Positions 15,832 through 22,361 of a stretch of DNA of 22,361 nt are shown here, in pieces. A program made the position numbers and the translations under genes. The stretch comes from Phocaeicola_A sp963652075. GTDB lineage: Bacteria; Bacteroidota; Bacteroidia; Bacteroidales; Bacteroidaceae. The stretch is from NCBI GenBank assembly GCA_963652075.1, contig CAVJRQ010000075.1, forward strand, positions 1-22,361, written 5' to 3'. The notes under the pieces were generated by a model. It saw nothing but the letters and a program-made list of their open reading frames with translations. It ran no database searches and had not been told where the DNA came from. Numbering within the stretch: position 1 is the stretch's first letter; every line of letters starts with the position of its first letter.

Positions 15832-16791
15832 ATGAATTTAATTCTAATAGCAGTGATTTCGTTGGGTGTCATCGGGTTGATCTCCGCGGTCATCCTCTAT
15901 GCCGCTTCAAAGAAGTTCGCTGTGTATGAAGATCCGCGAATCGCTCAGGTAGCCGAAGTGCTGCCTCAGGCGAACTGCGGAGGATGCGGTTATCCCGGTT
16001 GCTCGGGTTTTGCCGGCGCGTGTGTGAAGGCGGGCTCGCTCGAAGGAAAACTGTGTCCGGTAGGTGGCCAGCCGGTCATGGCGAAAGTCGCCGCCATTCT
16101 GGGATTGGAAGCCGCTGCCACGGAACCGAAGATTGCGGTTGTCCGTTGCAACGGAAGTTGTGAACATCGTCCCCGCACTACCGTGTATGACGGCGTGAAC
16201 TCTTGCGCCATCGCCAACGCCACTTACGGTGGCGAGACGGGTTGTACGTTCGGTTGCCTCGGATGCGGCGACTGCGTGGAGGCTTGCAAGTTCGATGCCA
16301 TCCACATGAATCCCGAGACGGGTCTGCCCGAGGTTGACGAAGAGAAGTGTACGGCTTGCGGTGCCTGCTCCAAAGCGTGTCCGCGCCACATCATCGAAAT
16401 CCGTCCGAAGGGCAAGAACAACCGCCGTATGTACGTACAGTGCGTCAACAAAGATAAAGGCGTCATCGCCAACAAGGTTTGCGCGGTTTCCTGCATCGGA
16501 TGCGGAAAGTGCGTGAAGGTTTGCCAGTTCGAGGCCATCACCCTGGAGAACAACCTCGCCTACATCGACCCGCTGAAGTGCCGCTCTTGCCGCAAGTGTG
16601 AGGCTGAATGCCCGAAGAACGCCATCATCGCCAAGAACTTCCCGCCGCGGAAGCCGAAGGCTGAGGCTGCTCCCGAAGCCGGTAAGCCCGAAGCCGTGAA
16701 GCCCGCAGCAGCTCCCGCAGCTGCACCCGTGGCAAAACCGGAAGCCGCAGCCCCTGCAACGGAGACACCGGCCGCCAATGCGGAGAAATAA
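15832..16791 (+). CDS. rnfB: Rnf complex subunit B, polyferredoxin
   Basis: Iron-sulfur subunit that takes electrons from ferredoxin into the Rnf complex. The 319-residue protein has an N-terminal membrane helix (about 3-25), then a [4Fe-4S] site with C49, C52, C57 and C75. Four ferredoxin-type CxxCxxCxxxC motifs follow, at 142-152, 173-183, 221-231 and 250-260. Other cysteines (C106, C110, C125, C138, C204, C217) are available for further metal binding. This resembles the long clostridial/Bacteroides type rather than the short E. coli RsxB of about 192 residues. The last 46 residues are a low-complexity Ala/Pro/Lys/Glu tail. It is the second gene of the operon, with a 35-nt gap to rnfC. Confidence 0.96.
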   Translation: MNLILIAVISLGVIGLISAVILYAASKKFAVYEDPRIAQVAEVLPQANCGGCGYPGCSGFAGACVKAGSLEGKLCPVGGQPVMAKVAAILGLEAAATEPKIAVVRCNGSCEHRPRTTVYDGVNSCAIANATYGGETGCTFGCLGCGDCVEACKFDAIHMNPETGLPEVDEEKCTACGACSKACPRHIIEIRPKGKNNRRMYVQCVNKDKGVIANKVCAVSCIGCGKCVKVCQFEAITLENNLAYIDPLKCRSCRKCEAECPKNAIIAKNFPPRKPKAEAAPEAGKPEAVKPAAAPAAAPVAKPEAAAPATETPAANAEK

Positions 16792-16826
16792 TTAAATGGA
16801 ATATTAAAGAAATAAAAGATAGCAAA

Positions 16827-18164
16827 GTGAAGACATTTAGAATTGGTGGTGTACATCCATCAGAAAATAAATTGTCCGCCGGAAAGGCAATCGAGGCATT
16901 GGCTCTGCCCAAGCAGGCCGTGTTCCCGTTGTCACAGCACATTGGCGCGCCCGCTACCCCTGTCGTGAAGAAAGGCGATGTAGTGAAGGTGGGCACAAAG
17001 ATCGCTGAGGCAGGCGGTTTTGTATCGGCACCGATTTTCTCTTCCGTATCGGGTAAGGTAAACAAAATAGATACGGTCATTGATGCCAGTGGTTATCGTA
17101 AACCTGCGATATATATAGATGTAGAGGGCGACGAGTGGGAAGAGTCCATCGACCGCAGCGCCGACCTGAAACGCGAGTGCAACCTGACTCCCGAAGAGAT
17201 TGTAGCCAAGATTAAGGAAGCCGGCGTTGTCGGTATGGGTGGAGCTTGCTTCCCCACACACGTGAAACTCTGTCCTCCTCCGGGATGCAAGGCGGAGTGC
17301 GTCATCATCAACGCCGTGGAGTGCGAGCCTTACTTGACCGCCGACCACCGCTTGATGTTGGAGAAGCCCGACCAGATTATCGTGGGCGTGTCCATCCTGA
17401 TGAAGGCCGCCAAGGTGACCAAGGGATACATCGGCATCGAGAACAACAAACCCGACGCCATCAAGCTGATGACGGAGAAAGCCGCCAGCTATGCGGGCAT
17501 AGAGATTGTACCCTTGAAAGTGAAATATCCGCAAGGAGGTGAGAAGCAGTTGGTGGATGCCGTCATCAACCGTCAGGTTCCCGCACCCCCCGCAATCCCC
17601 GTCAACGTGGGAGCGGTGGTGCAGAACGTCGGTACTGCCTACGCCGTGTACGAAGCCGTTCAGAAGAACAAGCCGCTGTTTGAGCGCATCGTCACCGTCA
17701 CGGGTAAGTCCCTGAAGAACCCGTCCAACTTCCTCACCCGTATGGGTACGCCGATGAGCCAGCTTATCGACGCTGCGGGCGGTATGCCCGAGGATACCGG
17801 CAAGGTGATTGGCGGCGGACCGATGATGGGTAAGGCCTTGGTCAACACCGAGGTGCCTATCTGCAAGGGTAGCTCCGGCGTGTTGCTGATGAATGACAAG
17901 GAGGCTTCGCGTGCCGAGACCCAGCCCTGTATCCGTTGCGCGAAGTGCGTCAGCGCCTGCCCGATGGGCCTGGAGCCCTACTTGCTGGCGACCCTCTCTT
18001 CGCTGCAAGACTGGGAGCGTGTGGAGAAAGAAGACATCACGTCATGTATTGAGTGTGGCTCGTGCCAGTTCACCTGTCCGTCCCATCGTCCGTTGCTGGA
18101 TCACATCCGCATGGGCAAGACTACGGTGAACGGAATCATCCGTGCTCGCAACGCTAAAAAATAA
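16827..18164 (+). CDS. rnfC: Rnf complex subunit C, NADH-linked flavin/iron-sulfur subunit
   Basis: Peripheral subunit that carries the NAD(H) and FMN site of the Rnf complex. The 445-residue product starts at a GTG codon (16827), giving MKTFRIGGVHP, the normal N-terminus. The nucleotide/flavin region is GVVGMGGACFPTHVKL at about 133-148, followed by NAVECEPYLTADHRLM at 162-177. An SLBB-like domain lies in the middle. Two [4Fe-4S] motifs are near the C-terminus: CIRCAKCVSAC from residue 368 and CIECGSCQFTC from 407. Length fits the Bacteroides/clostridial form and lacks the long repetitive tail of E. coli RsxC. It is 12 nt before rnfD. Confidence 0.96.
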   Translation: MKTFRIGGVHPSENKLSAGKAIEALALPKQAVFPLSQHIGAPATPVVKKGDVVKVGTKIAEAGGFVSAPIFSSVSGKVNKIDTVIDASGYRKPAIYIDVEGDEWEESIDRSADLKRECNLTPEEIVAKIKEAGVVGMGGACFPTHVKLCPPPGCKAECVIINAVECEPYLTADHRLMLEKPDQIIVGVSILMKAAKVTKGYIGIENNKPDAIKLMTEKAASYAGIEIVPLKVKYPQGGEKQLVDAVINRQVPAPPAIPVNVGAVVQNVGTAYAVYEAVQKNKPLFERIVTVTGKSLKNPSNFLTRMGTPMSQLIDAAGGMPEDTGKVIGGGPMMGKALVNTEVPICKGSSGVLLMNDKEASRAETQPCIRCAKCVSACPMGLEPYLLATLSSLQDWERVEKEDITSCIECGSCQFTCPSHRPLLDHIRMGKTTVNGIIRARNAKK

Positions 18165-18176
18165 TATTGAATCGTT

Positions 18177-19166
18177 ATGGCAAATAAATTAATTGTATCA
18201 TTGTCTCCGCACGTACATGGCGGCGACAGTGTGCGTAAGAATATGTACGGCGTACTCATCGCCTTGATTCCCGCGCTCCTCGTATCCTTTATATTCTTCG
18301 GTCTGGGAGCCGTCGTGGTGACATTGACGTCGGTTGTGGCCTGTTTGTTCTTTGAGTGGGCCATTACCAAGTTCATCCTCAAAAGGGAGAAGTCGACCAT
18401 CTGTGATGGCTCGGCCATCATTACCGGTGTGCTGTTGGCCTTCAACTTGCCCTCCAACCTTCCGTTGTGGATTATCATCATCGGCGCTCTGGTCGCTATC
18501 GGCATCGGCAAGATGACCTTTGGCGGTCTGGGATGCAACCCCTTCAACCCCGCGTTGGTGGGACGTATCTTCCTGCTCATCTCTTTCCCCGTGCAGATGA
18601 CCAGCTGGCCCAAGGCCGGCCAGTTAGGCAGCTACCTCGACGCGGAGACGGCAGCCACCCCGTTGGCTCTGATGAAACAAGCCGCCCACGGCGACACTTC
18701 AGCTTTAGCCAACCTGCCTTCAGCGATGGACATGTTCATCGGTAACAACCCCGGATGTATCGGTGAGGTGAGTGCCTTGGCCCTGTTGATTGGACTGGTC
18801 TACATGTTGTGGCGCAAGATTATCACGTGGCACATCCCGGTTTCCATCCTCGTTACGGTGTTCCTGTTCTCCGGACTGATGCACCTGGTTAACCCCGAGG
18901 CGTACGCAGCCCCCGTATATCATCTGTTGAGCGGTGGTCTGATGTTGGGTGCCATCTTCATGGCTACCGACTACGTCACCTCGCCGATGACCCACAAGGG
19001 AATGATTATCTACGGTGTAGCCATCGGCTTCCTCACCGTCGTAATCCGTCTGTTTGGCGCATATCCCGAAGGTATGTCTTTCGCTATCTTCATCATGAAT
19101 GCGTTCACCCCGTTAATCAATACATATTGCAAACCTAAAAGATTTGGGGAGGTGGTAAAGAAATGA
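18177..19166 (+). CDS. rnfD: Rnf complex subunit D, flavinylated membrane subunit
   Basis: Integral membrane subunit of 329 residues, homologous to NqrB, that holds a covalently bound FMN and takes part in ion translocation. The N-terminus (LIVSLSPHVHGGDSVRKNMY) and GGLGCNPFNPALVGR at 116-130 are family signatures. The likely flavin-linked threonine is T161 in ETAATPLALM, matching the [S/T]xATP motif. Hydrophobic segments run through the rest of the protein. The stop codon overlaps the rnfG start (ATGA), so the two are translationally coupled. An upstream GGGGAGGTGG in the end of rnfD may act as a ribosome-binding site for rnfG. Confidence 0.96.
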   Translation: MANKLIVSLSPHVHGGDSVRKNMYGVLIALIPALLVSFIFFGLGAVVVTLTSVVACLFFEWAITKFILKREKSTICDGSAIITGVLLAFNLPSNLPLWIIIIGALVAIGIGKMTFGGLGCNPFNPALVGRIFLLISFPVQMTSWPKAGQLGSYLDAETAATPLALMKQAAHGDTSALANLPSAMDMFIGNNPGCIGEVSALALLIGLVYMLWRKIITWHIPVSILVTVFLFSGLMHLVNPEAYAAPVYHLLSGGLMLGAIFMATDYVTSPMTHKGMIIYGVAIGFLTVVIRLFGAYPEGMSFAIFIMNAFTPLINTYCKPKRFGEVVKK

Positions 19167-19801
19167 AAAAGTTAGAATCTTCATTGACAAACATGGTTGT
19201 CGTGTTGACCGCGGTAACCGTTATAGCCGGCCTGTTGTTGGGTTACGTCAATCAAGTGACGTTGGAACCGATTGCTCAGGCCAACAAACAAGCGTTGAAC
19301 CAAGCCATTGCCGTGGTAATGCCCGAAGGGTATGACAACAACCCGGGCGAAGCCCCCGAGGCAGTGGAGCAGGACGGCGTTTCCTATAAAGTGTACAAAG
19401 CCACCAAGGGCGGCGAGTTCATCGGCGCTGCCGTTGAGGCTCAGTCCAACGGATTCGGCGGCCCGCTGACCATATTGGTAGGTTTCGACAAAGAGGGTAA
19501 CATCAAGGACTACTCCCTGCTGAGCCACAGCGAGACCCCGGGCTTGGGCTCGAAAGCCGCTGACTGGTTCAAGGAAGGAAACAAAGGAAGCATCATCGGA
19601 CGCAATCCCGGTGAGGGCGCGCTGACCGTAAGCAAGGACGGTGGCCAGATTGATGCCATCACCGCTTCCACCATCACTTCGCGCGCTTTCCTGAAAGCCG
19701 TGAACCACGCCTATGCGGTCTATGCCGCTCAGCAAGGCCAGCAGGTGGACGTGCAGAGCGGTGCCACCCAGCAGGCTGGGAACAAAGTTGAACAAAACTA
19801 A
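19163..19801 (+). CDS. rnfG: Rnf complex subunit G, covalent-FMN subunit
   Basis: Single-pass membrane subunit of 212 residues with a periplasm-facing FMN domain. The anchor helix is at about 10-28. The flavinylation motif Dxx[S/T]x[S/A]T is present as DAITASTITS, with T170 the expected FMN-linked threonine. The conserved GFGGPLTILVGFD (97-109) and SHSETPGLGSKA (121-132) identify RnfG/NqrC. The tail (190-212) is Gln-rich. It starts within the stop codon of rnfD and ends 15 nt before rnfE. It needs an ApbE-type flavin transferase for maturation, and none is encoded in this window. Confidence 0.96.
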   Translation: MKKLESSLTNMVVVLTAVTVIAGLLLGYVNQVTLEPIAQANKQALNQAIAVVMPEGYDNNPGEAPEAVEQDGVSYKVYKATKGGEFIGAAVEAQSNGFGGPLTILVGFDKEGNIKDYSLLSHSETPGLGSKAADWFKEGNKGSIIGRNPGEGALTVSKDGGQIDAITASTITSRAFLKAVNHAYAVYAAQQGQQVDVQSGATQQAGNKVEQN

Positions 19802-19816
19802 AGAAAGGAGCGAATT

Positions 19817-20401
19817 ATGAATAACTTGAAAGTATTGATAAACGGTATTGTAAAGGAGAATCCGACATTCGTCCTTCTTTTGGGTATGTGTCCTACGTTG
19901 GGTACCACCTCTTCCGCCATCAACGGTATGGGTATGGGTGTCGCCACCATGGCGGTGCTCATCTGCTCCAACTTTGTGATTTCTCTCATCAAGAACCTGG
20001 TGCCCGACATGGTGCGTATCCCCGCCTATGTGGTCGTCATCGCCTCGTTGGTGACCATCCTTCAGATGGTGATGCAGGCATTTGTTCCTGGTCTCTACGC
20101 CACCTTGGGATTGTTCATCCCGTTGATTGTGGTCAACTGTATCATCTTGGGCCGTGCCGAGGCTTTCGCCGCCAAGAACTCACCCATCCCTTCCATCTTC
20201 GACGGCTTGGGTATCGGTCTTGGCTTCACCATCGCCCTGACATTGCTCGGTAGCGTGCGCGAACTTTTGGGCACAGGCAAGATTTTCGGTCTGGACATCT
20301 TCCCCGAGAACTACGGAATGCTTATCTTCGTGTTGGCTCCGGGCGCGTTCCTCGCGTTGGGCTACCTCATTGCCATCGTGAACAAATTCAAGAAAGCGTA
20401 A
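19817..20401 (+). CDS. rnfE: Rnf complex subunit E, membrane subunit
   Basis: Polytopic membrane subunit of 194 residues, homologous to NqrD, with about six hydrophobic segments. It pairs with RnfA in an inverted arrangement in the membrane. Conserved C25 in LLGMCPTLGTTSS and C108 in LIVVNCIILGRAEAF match the cysteines that hold a membrane-embedded iron site between RnfA and RnfE. AAGGAG lies 8 nt before the ATG, one of the few clear Shine-Dalgarno-like sites here. It is 20 nt upstream of rnfA. Confidence 0.95.
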   Translation: MNNLKVLINGIVKENPTFVLLLGMCPTLGTTSSAINGMGMGVATMAVLICSNFVISLIKNLVPDMVRIPAYVVVIASLVTILQMVMQAFVPGLYATLGLFIPLIVVNCIILGRAEAFAAKNSPIPSIFDGLGIGLGFTIALTLLGSVRELLGTGKIFGLDIFPENYGMLIFVLAPGAFLALGYLIAIVNKFKKA

Positions 20402-20421
20402 CCTCTTAATTCAAGAAACAT

Positions 20422-21021
20422 ATGGAATACTTATTGATATTTATCACCGCCATCTTTGTGAACAACATCGTGTTGTCACAGTTCCTCGGCATCTGTCCGT
20501 TCTTGGGTGTCTCCAAGAAGGTGGAAACGGCTATGGGTATGGGAGCGGCCGTCGCGTTTGTGTTGACCCTCTCCACCATCGTGACTTTCCTTGTGCAGAA
20601 GTTCGTGTTGGACCCCTTCGGTCTGGCCTATCTGCAGACTATCGCTTTCATCCTCATCATCGCCGCCCTCGTGCAGATGGTTGAAATCATCCTGAAGAAA
20701 GTGTCGCCCGCCCTCTACCAGGCGCTGGGTGTGTTTCTGCCGTTGATTACCACCAACTGCTGTATCCTTGGTGTAGCCATCCTGGTTATCCAGAAGGACT
20801 ACGATTTGCTGACCGGTGTCGTTTACGCTTTCTCTACGGCTCTCGGCTTTGCCTTGGCGCTGATTGTCTTTGCCGGCATCCGCGAGCAGCTGAGCATGGT
20901 GAAGATTCCGAAAGGCATGCAGGGAATGTCCATCGCGCTGATTACGGCCGGACTGCTCTCCATGGCCTTCATGGGATTTTCCGGCGTGGACAAAGGCTTG
21001 GCAACCTTGTTTGGCTTGTAG
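20422..21021 (+). CDS. rnfA: Rnf complex subunit A, membrane subunit
   Basis: Polytopic membrane subunit of 199 residues, homologous to NqrE, and the inverted partner of RnfE. It opens with NNIVLSQFLGICPFLGVS, the family hallmark, with C25 at the same position as in RnfE. TTNCCILGVAIL supplies C113/C114, again matching RnfE. These are the expected ligands of the shared membrane iron site. As the last gene of the cluster it is followed by a strong intrinsic terminator 34 nt downstream, so all seven genes from the RseC-like gene to rnfA probably form one transcript. Confidence 0.96.
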   Translation: MEYLLIFITAIFVNNIVLSQFLGICPFLGVSKKVETAMGMGAAVAFVLTLSTIVTFLVQKFVLDPFGLAYLQTIAFILIIAALVQMVEIILKKVSPALYQALGVFLPLITTNCCILGVAILVIQKDYDLLTGVVYAFSTALGFALALIVFAGIREQLSMVKIPKGMQGMSIALITAGLLSMAFMGFSGVDKGLATLFGL

Positions 21022-21054
21022 GAAAGAAGTCGACAGACCAACAAATATTCATTG

Positions 21055-21092
21055 AAGTTGTGGCGGACGTGCAGTTCGCCACAACTTTTTTG
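21055..21092 (+). terminator. Intrinsic terminator of the rnf operon
   Basis: AGTTGTGGCG (21056-21065) and CGCCACAACT (21077-21086) form a 10-bp perfect stem with an 11-nt loop, followed directly by a T-run (TTTTTTG). It lies just after the rnfA stop, with the galE promoter beyond it. A strong Rho-independent terminator. Confidence 0.92.
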
Positions 21093-21124
21093 TTCAAAGC
21101 CGCCGCCGTTCCATACTTATTCAG

Positions 21125-21132
21125 TACCTTTG
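21125..21132 (+). promoter_or_regulatory. Candidate -7 box of galE
   Basis: TACCTTTG is a full match to TAnnTTTG and lies between the rnf terminator and galE. No clear TTTG lies 19-21 bp upstream. The leader would be about 40 nt. Confidence 0.55.
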
Positions 21133-21179
21133 CTTACTCAAAAAGTTACGTGATAAATAAGGATTAAAATAGAGTAAGA

Positions 21180-22214
21180 ATGAAAGGGAAAATCTTAGTT
21201 ACGGGCGGTACCGGGTTTATCGGTTCGCATACCGTGGTAGAACTTATCCAGAGCGGTTATGAAGTGGTTGTCATCGACAACTTGTCCAACTCCAAGGCGG
21301 AGGTGATTGATTCCATCGAGGAGATAACGGGCGTACGTCCGGCATTCGAGCGGTTGGACTGTCTGGACTTTGAAGGACTGGACCGTGTGTTCTCTAAGTA
21401 CGAGGGCATCAACGCCATCATTCACTTTGCGGCCAGCAAGGCGGTAGGAGAGTCGGTGCAGAAACCGCTGAAGTACTATCGCAACAACATCGTGTCGCTC
21501 GTGAACCTGCTGGAACTCATGCCTAAATACCACGTCGGCGGCATTGTGTTCTCCTCTTCCTGCACCGTGTACGGACAGCCGGACGTGTTGCCCGTGACGG
21601 AGAATGCTCCCGTCAAGAAGGCAGAGTCTCCCTACGGCAACACCAAACAGATTAACGAGGAGATTATCCACGATACCGTGAAGTCCGGATCGCCCGTCAA
21701 GGCCATTTTGCTTCGTTACTTCAATCCGATTGGAGCCCATCCGTCCGCAAAGATTGGTGAGCTGCCCAATGGCGTGCCCATGAACCTTGTCCCGTTCATC
21801 ACACAGACCGCCATCGGCATCCGCGAGAAACTGAGTGTCTTTGGAGACGACTACAACACGCCCGACGGCTCGTGCATCCGTGACTACATCGACGTGGTCG
21901 ACTTGGCCAAGGCTCATGTCATAGCCATCGACCGTATGCTTGGCGACAAGCAGGACGAACCGGTCGAGGTGTTCAACATCGGTACCGGTCGTGGCCTCTC
22001 CGTGCTCGAACTGATTCACGCTTTCGAGTCCGCCACGGGAGTGAAGCTCAACTACCAGATTGTGGGCCGTCGTTCGGGCGACATCGAGAAAGTTTGGGCC
22101 AACCCCGAGAAAGCCAACAAAGTGTTGGGTTGGAAAGCCGAAACGAGCATCGAAGACACCTTGCGCGCCGCATGGAAATGGCAGCAGCATTTGCGCGAAG
22201 CCGGTATCCAATAA
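21180..22214 (+). CDS. galE: UDP-glucose 4-epimerase
   Basis: NAD-dependent epimerase of the extended SDR family that interconverts UDP-glucose and UDP-galactose, feeding the Leloir pathway and surface-glycan synthesis. The 344-residue product shows the nucleotide-binding GGTGFIG at 9-15, the catalytic serine S127 in FSSSCTVYG, and the YxxxK pair Y152 and K156 in SPYGNTK. FGDDYNTPDGSCIRDYIDVVDLA and VFNIGTGRG are typical GalE segments. Length agrees with E. coli GalE (338). It has its own -7 box and is cut off from rnf by a terminator, so it is a separate unit. The 22-bp repeat array begins 4 nt after its stop codon. Activity on N-acetylated sugars is also possible. Confidence 0.95.
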   Translation: MKGKILVTGGTGFIGSHTVVELIQSGYEVVVIDNLSNSKAEVIDSIEEITGVRPAFERLDCLDFEGLDRVFSKYEGINAIIHFAASKAVGESVQKPLKYYRNNIVSLVNLLELMPKYHVGGIVFSSSCTVYGQPDVLPVTENAPVKKAESPYGNTKQINEEIIHDTVKSGSPVKAILLRYFNPIGAHPSAKIGELPNGVPMNLVPFITQTAIGIREKLSVFGDDYNTPDGSCIRDYIDVVDLAKAHVIAIDRMLGDKQDEPVEVFNIGTGRGLSVLELIHAFESATGVKLNYQIVGRRSGDIEKVWANPEKANKVLGWKAETSIEDTLRAAWKWQQHLREAGIQ

Positions 22215-22218
22215 ATGC

Positions 22219-22361
22219 AAGTACTTACGTGGTCCGATGAAAGTACTTACGTTGCTTGATGTAAGTACTTACGTTGCTCGATGAAAGTACTTACGTTGCT
22301 TGATGTAAGTACTTACGTTGCTCGATGTAAGTACTTACGTTGCCCGATGTAAGTACTTACG
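22219..22361. repeat. Tandem array of 22-bp palindrome-containing repeats
   Basis: The core AAGTACTTACG recurs at 22219, 22241, 22263, 22285, 22307, 22329 and 22351, exactly every 22 bp. The last copy is cut by the window end. The 11-nt spacers read TTGCYYGATGW in all but the first, which is TGGTCCGATGA. AAGTACTT is a perfect palindrome. Where the spacer ends in T this widens to the 12-bp palindrome GTAAGTACTTAC. The period is not a multiple of 3, so it does not encode a repeat protein in one frame. It follows the galE stop directly. No similar unit was seen elsewhere in the window. Function is unknown. Confidence 0.93.

Noticed and set aside
22060..22284. Small open frame reading into the repeat array
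   Set aside because: It overlaps galE out of frame, and the 22-bp period shifts frame each unit, so no repeat protein results.
22219..22361. CRISPR array
   Set aside because: The spacers are 11 nt and nearly identical, and no cas gene is present. It is a simple tandem repeat.
1..22361. Mobile element, toxin-antitoxin or defence system
   Set aside because: No transposase, integrase, restriction, toxin or nuclease gene was found. All genes are metabolic or housekeeping.

Overview
The window looks like a chromosomal segment of a GC-rich member of the Bacteroidales, close to Bacteroides and relatives. Three signs support this. Several gene starts are preceded by the Bacteroides-type -7 box TAnnTTTG. 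Ribosomal protein S16 carries a long Ala/Glu/Lys tail, as in Bacteroidaceae. The rnf cluster runs rnfB-C-D-G-E-A behind an RseC-like gene and is followed by galE. I see no phage, transposase, integrase, CRISPR, tRNA or rRNA. Nearly all of the window is conserved core metabolism, and I found no clear new multi-gene system.

Left part (1-7602). A lone GNAT N-acetyltransferase on the + strand converges on a six-gene minus-strand operon read lplA > gcvT > gcvH > gcvPA > gcvPB > lpdA. This operon encodes the whole glycine cleavage system: P-protein split in two subunits, T-, H- and L-protein, plus the lipoate ligase that can charge the H-protein. A terminator hairpin lies beyond lpdA.

Middle (7819-15184, all minus strand). 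A YitT-type membrane protein and ribosomal protein S16 each have their own promoter. S16 also has a strong terminator and a hairpin at the start of its leader. Then comes a three-gene unit read OPT transporter > secreted alpha/beta hydrolase > M1 aminopeptidase lipoprotein, with the last two genes overlapping by 28 nt. It fits peptide uptake and breakdown at the cell envelope.

Right part (15405-22361, plus strand). A divergent promoter region separates the OPT unit from an RseC-like gene and the complete Rnf complex, rnfB, C, D, G, E, A. This membrane ferredoxin:NAD+ oxidoreductase couples electron transfer to ion pumping. A strong intrinsic terminator closes the cluster. galE follows with its own -7 box. 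Directly after the galE stop codon begins an array of 22-bp tandem repeats, each built on an AAGTACTT palindrome, which runs off the right edge. This array is the least explained element in the window.

No gene-free stretch exceeds 300 bases. The longer gaps (1-202, 707-919, 7603-7818, 8830-9051, 15185-15404, 21022-21179) hold the promoters, terminators and inverted repeats listed below.
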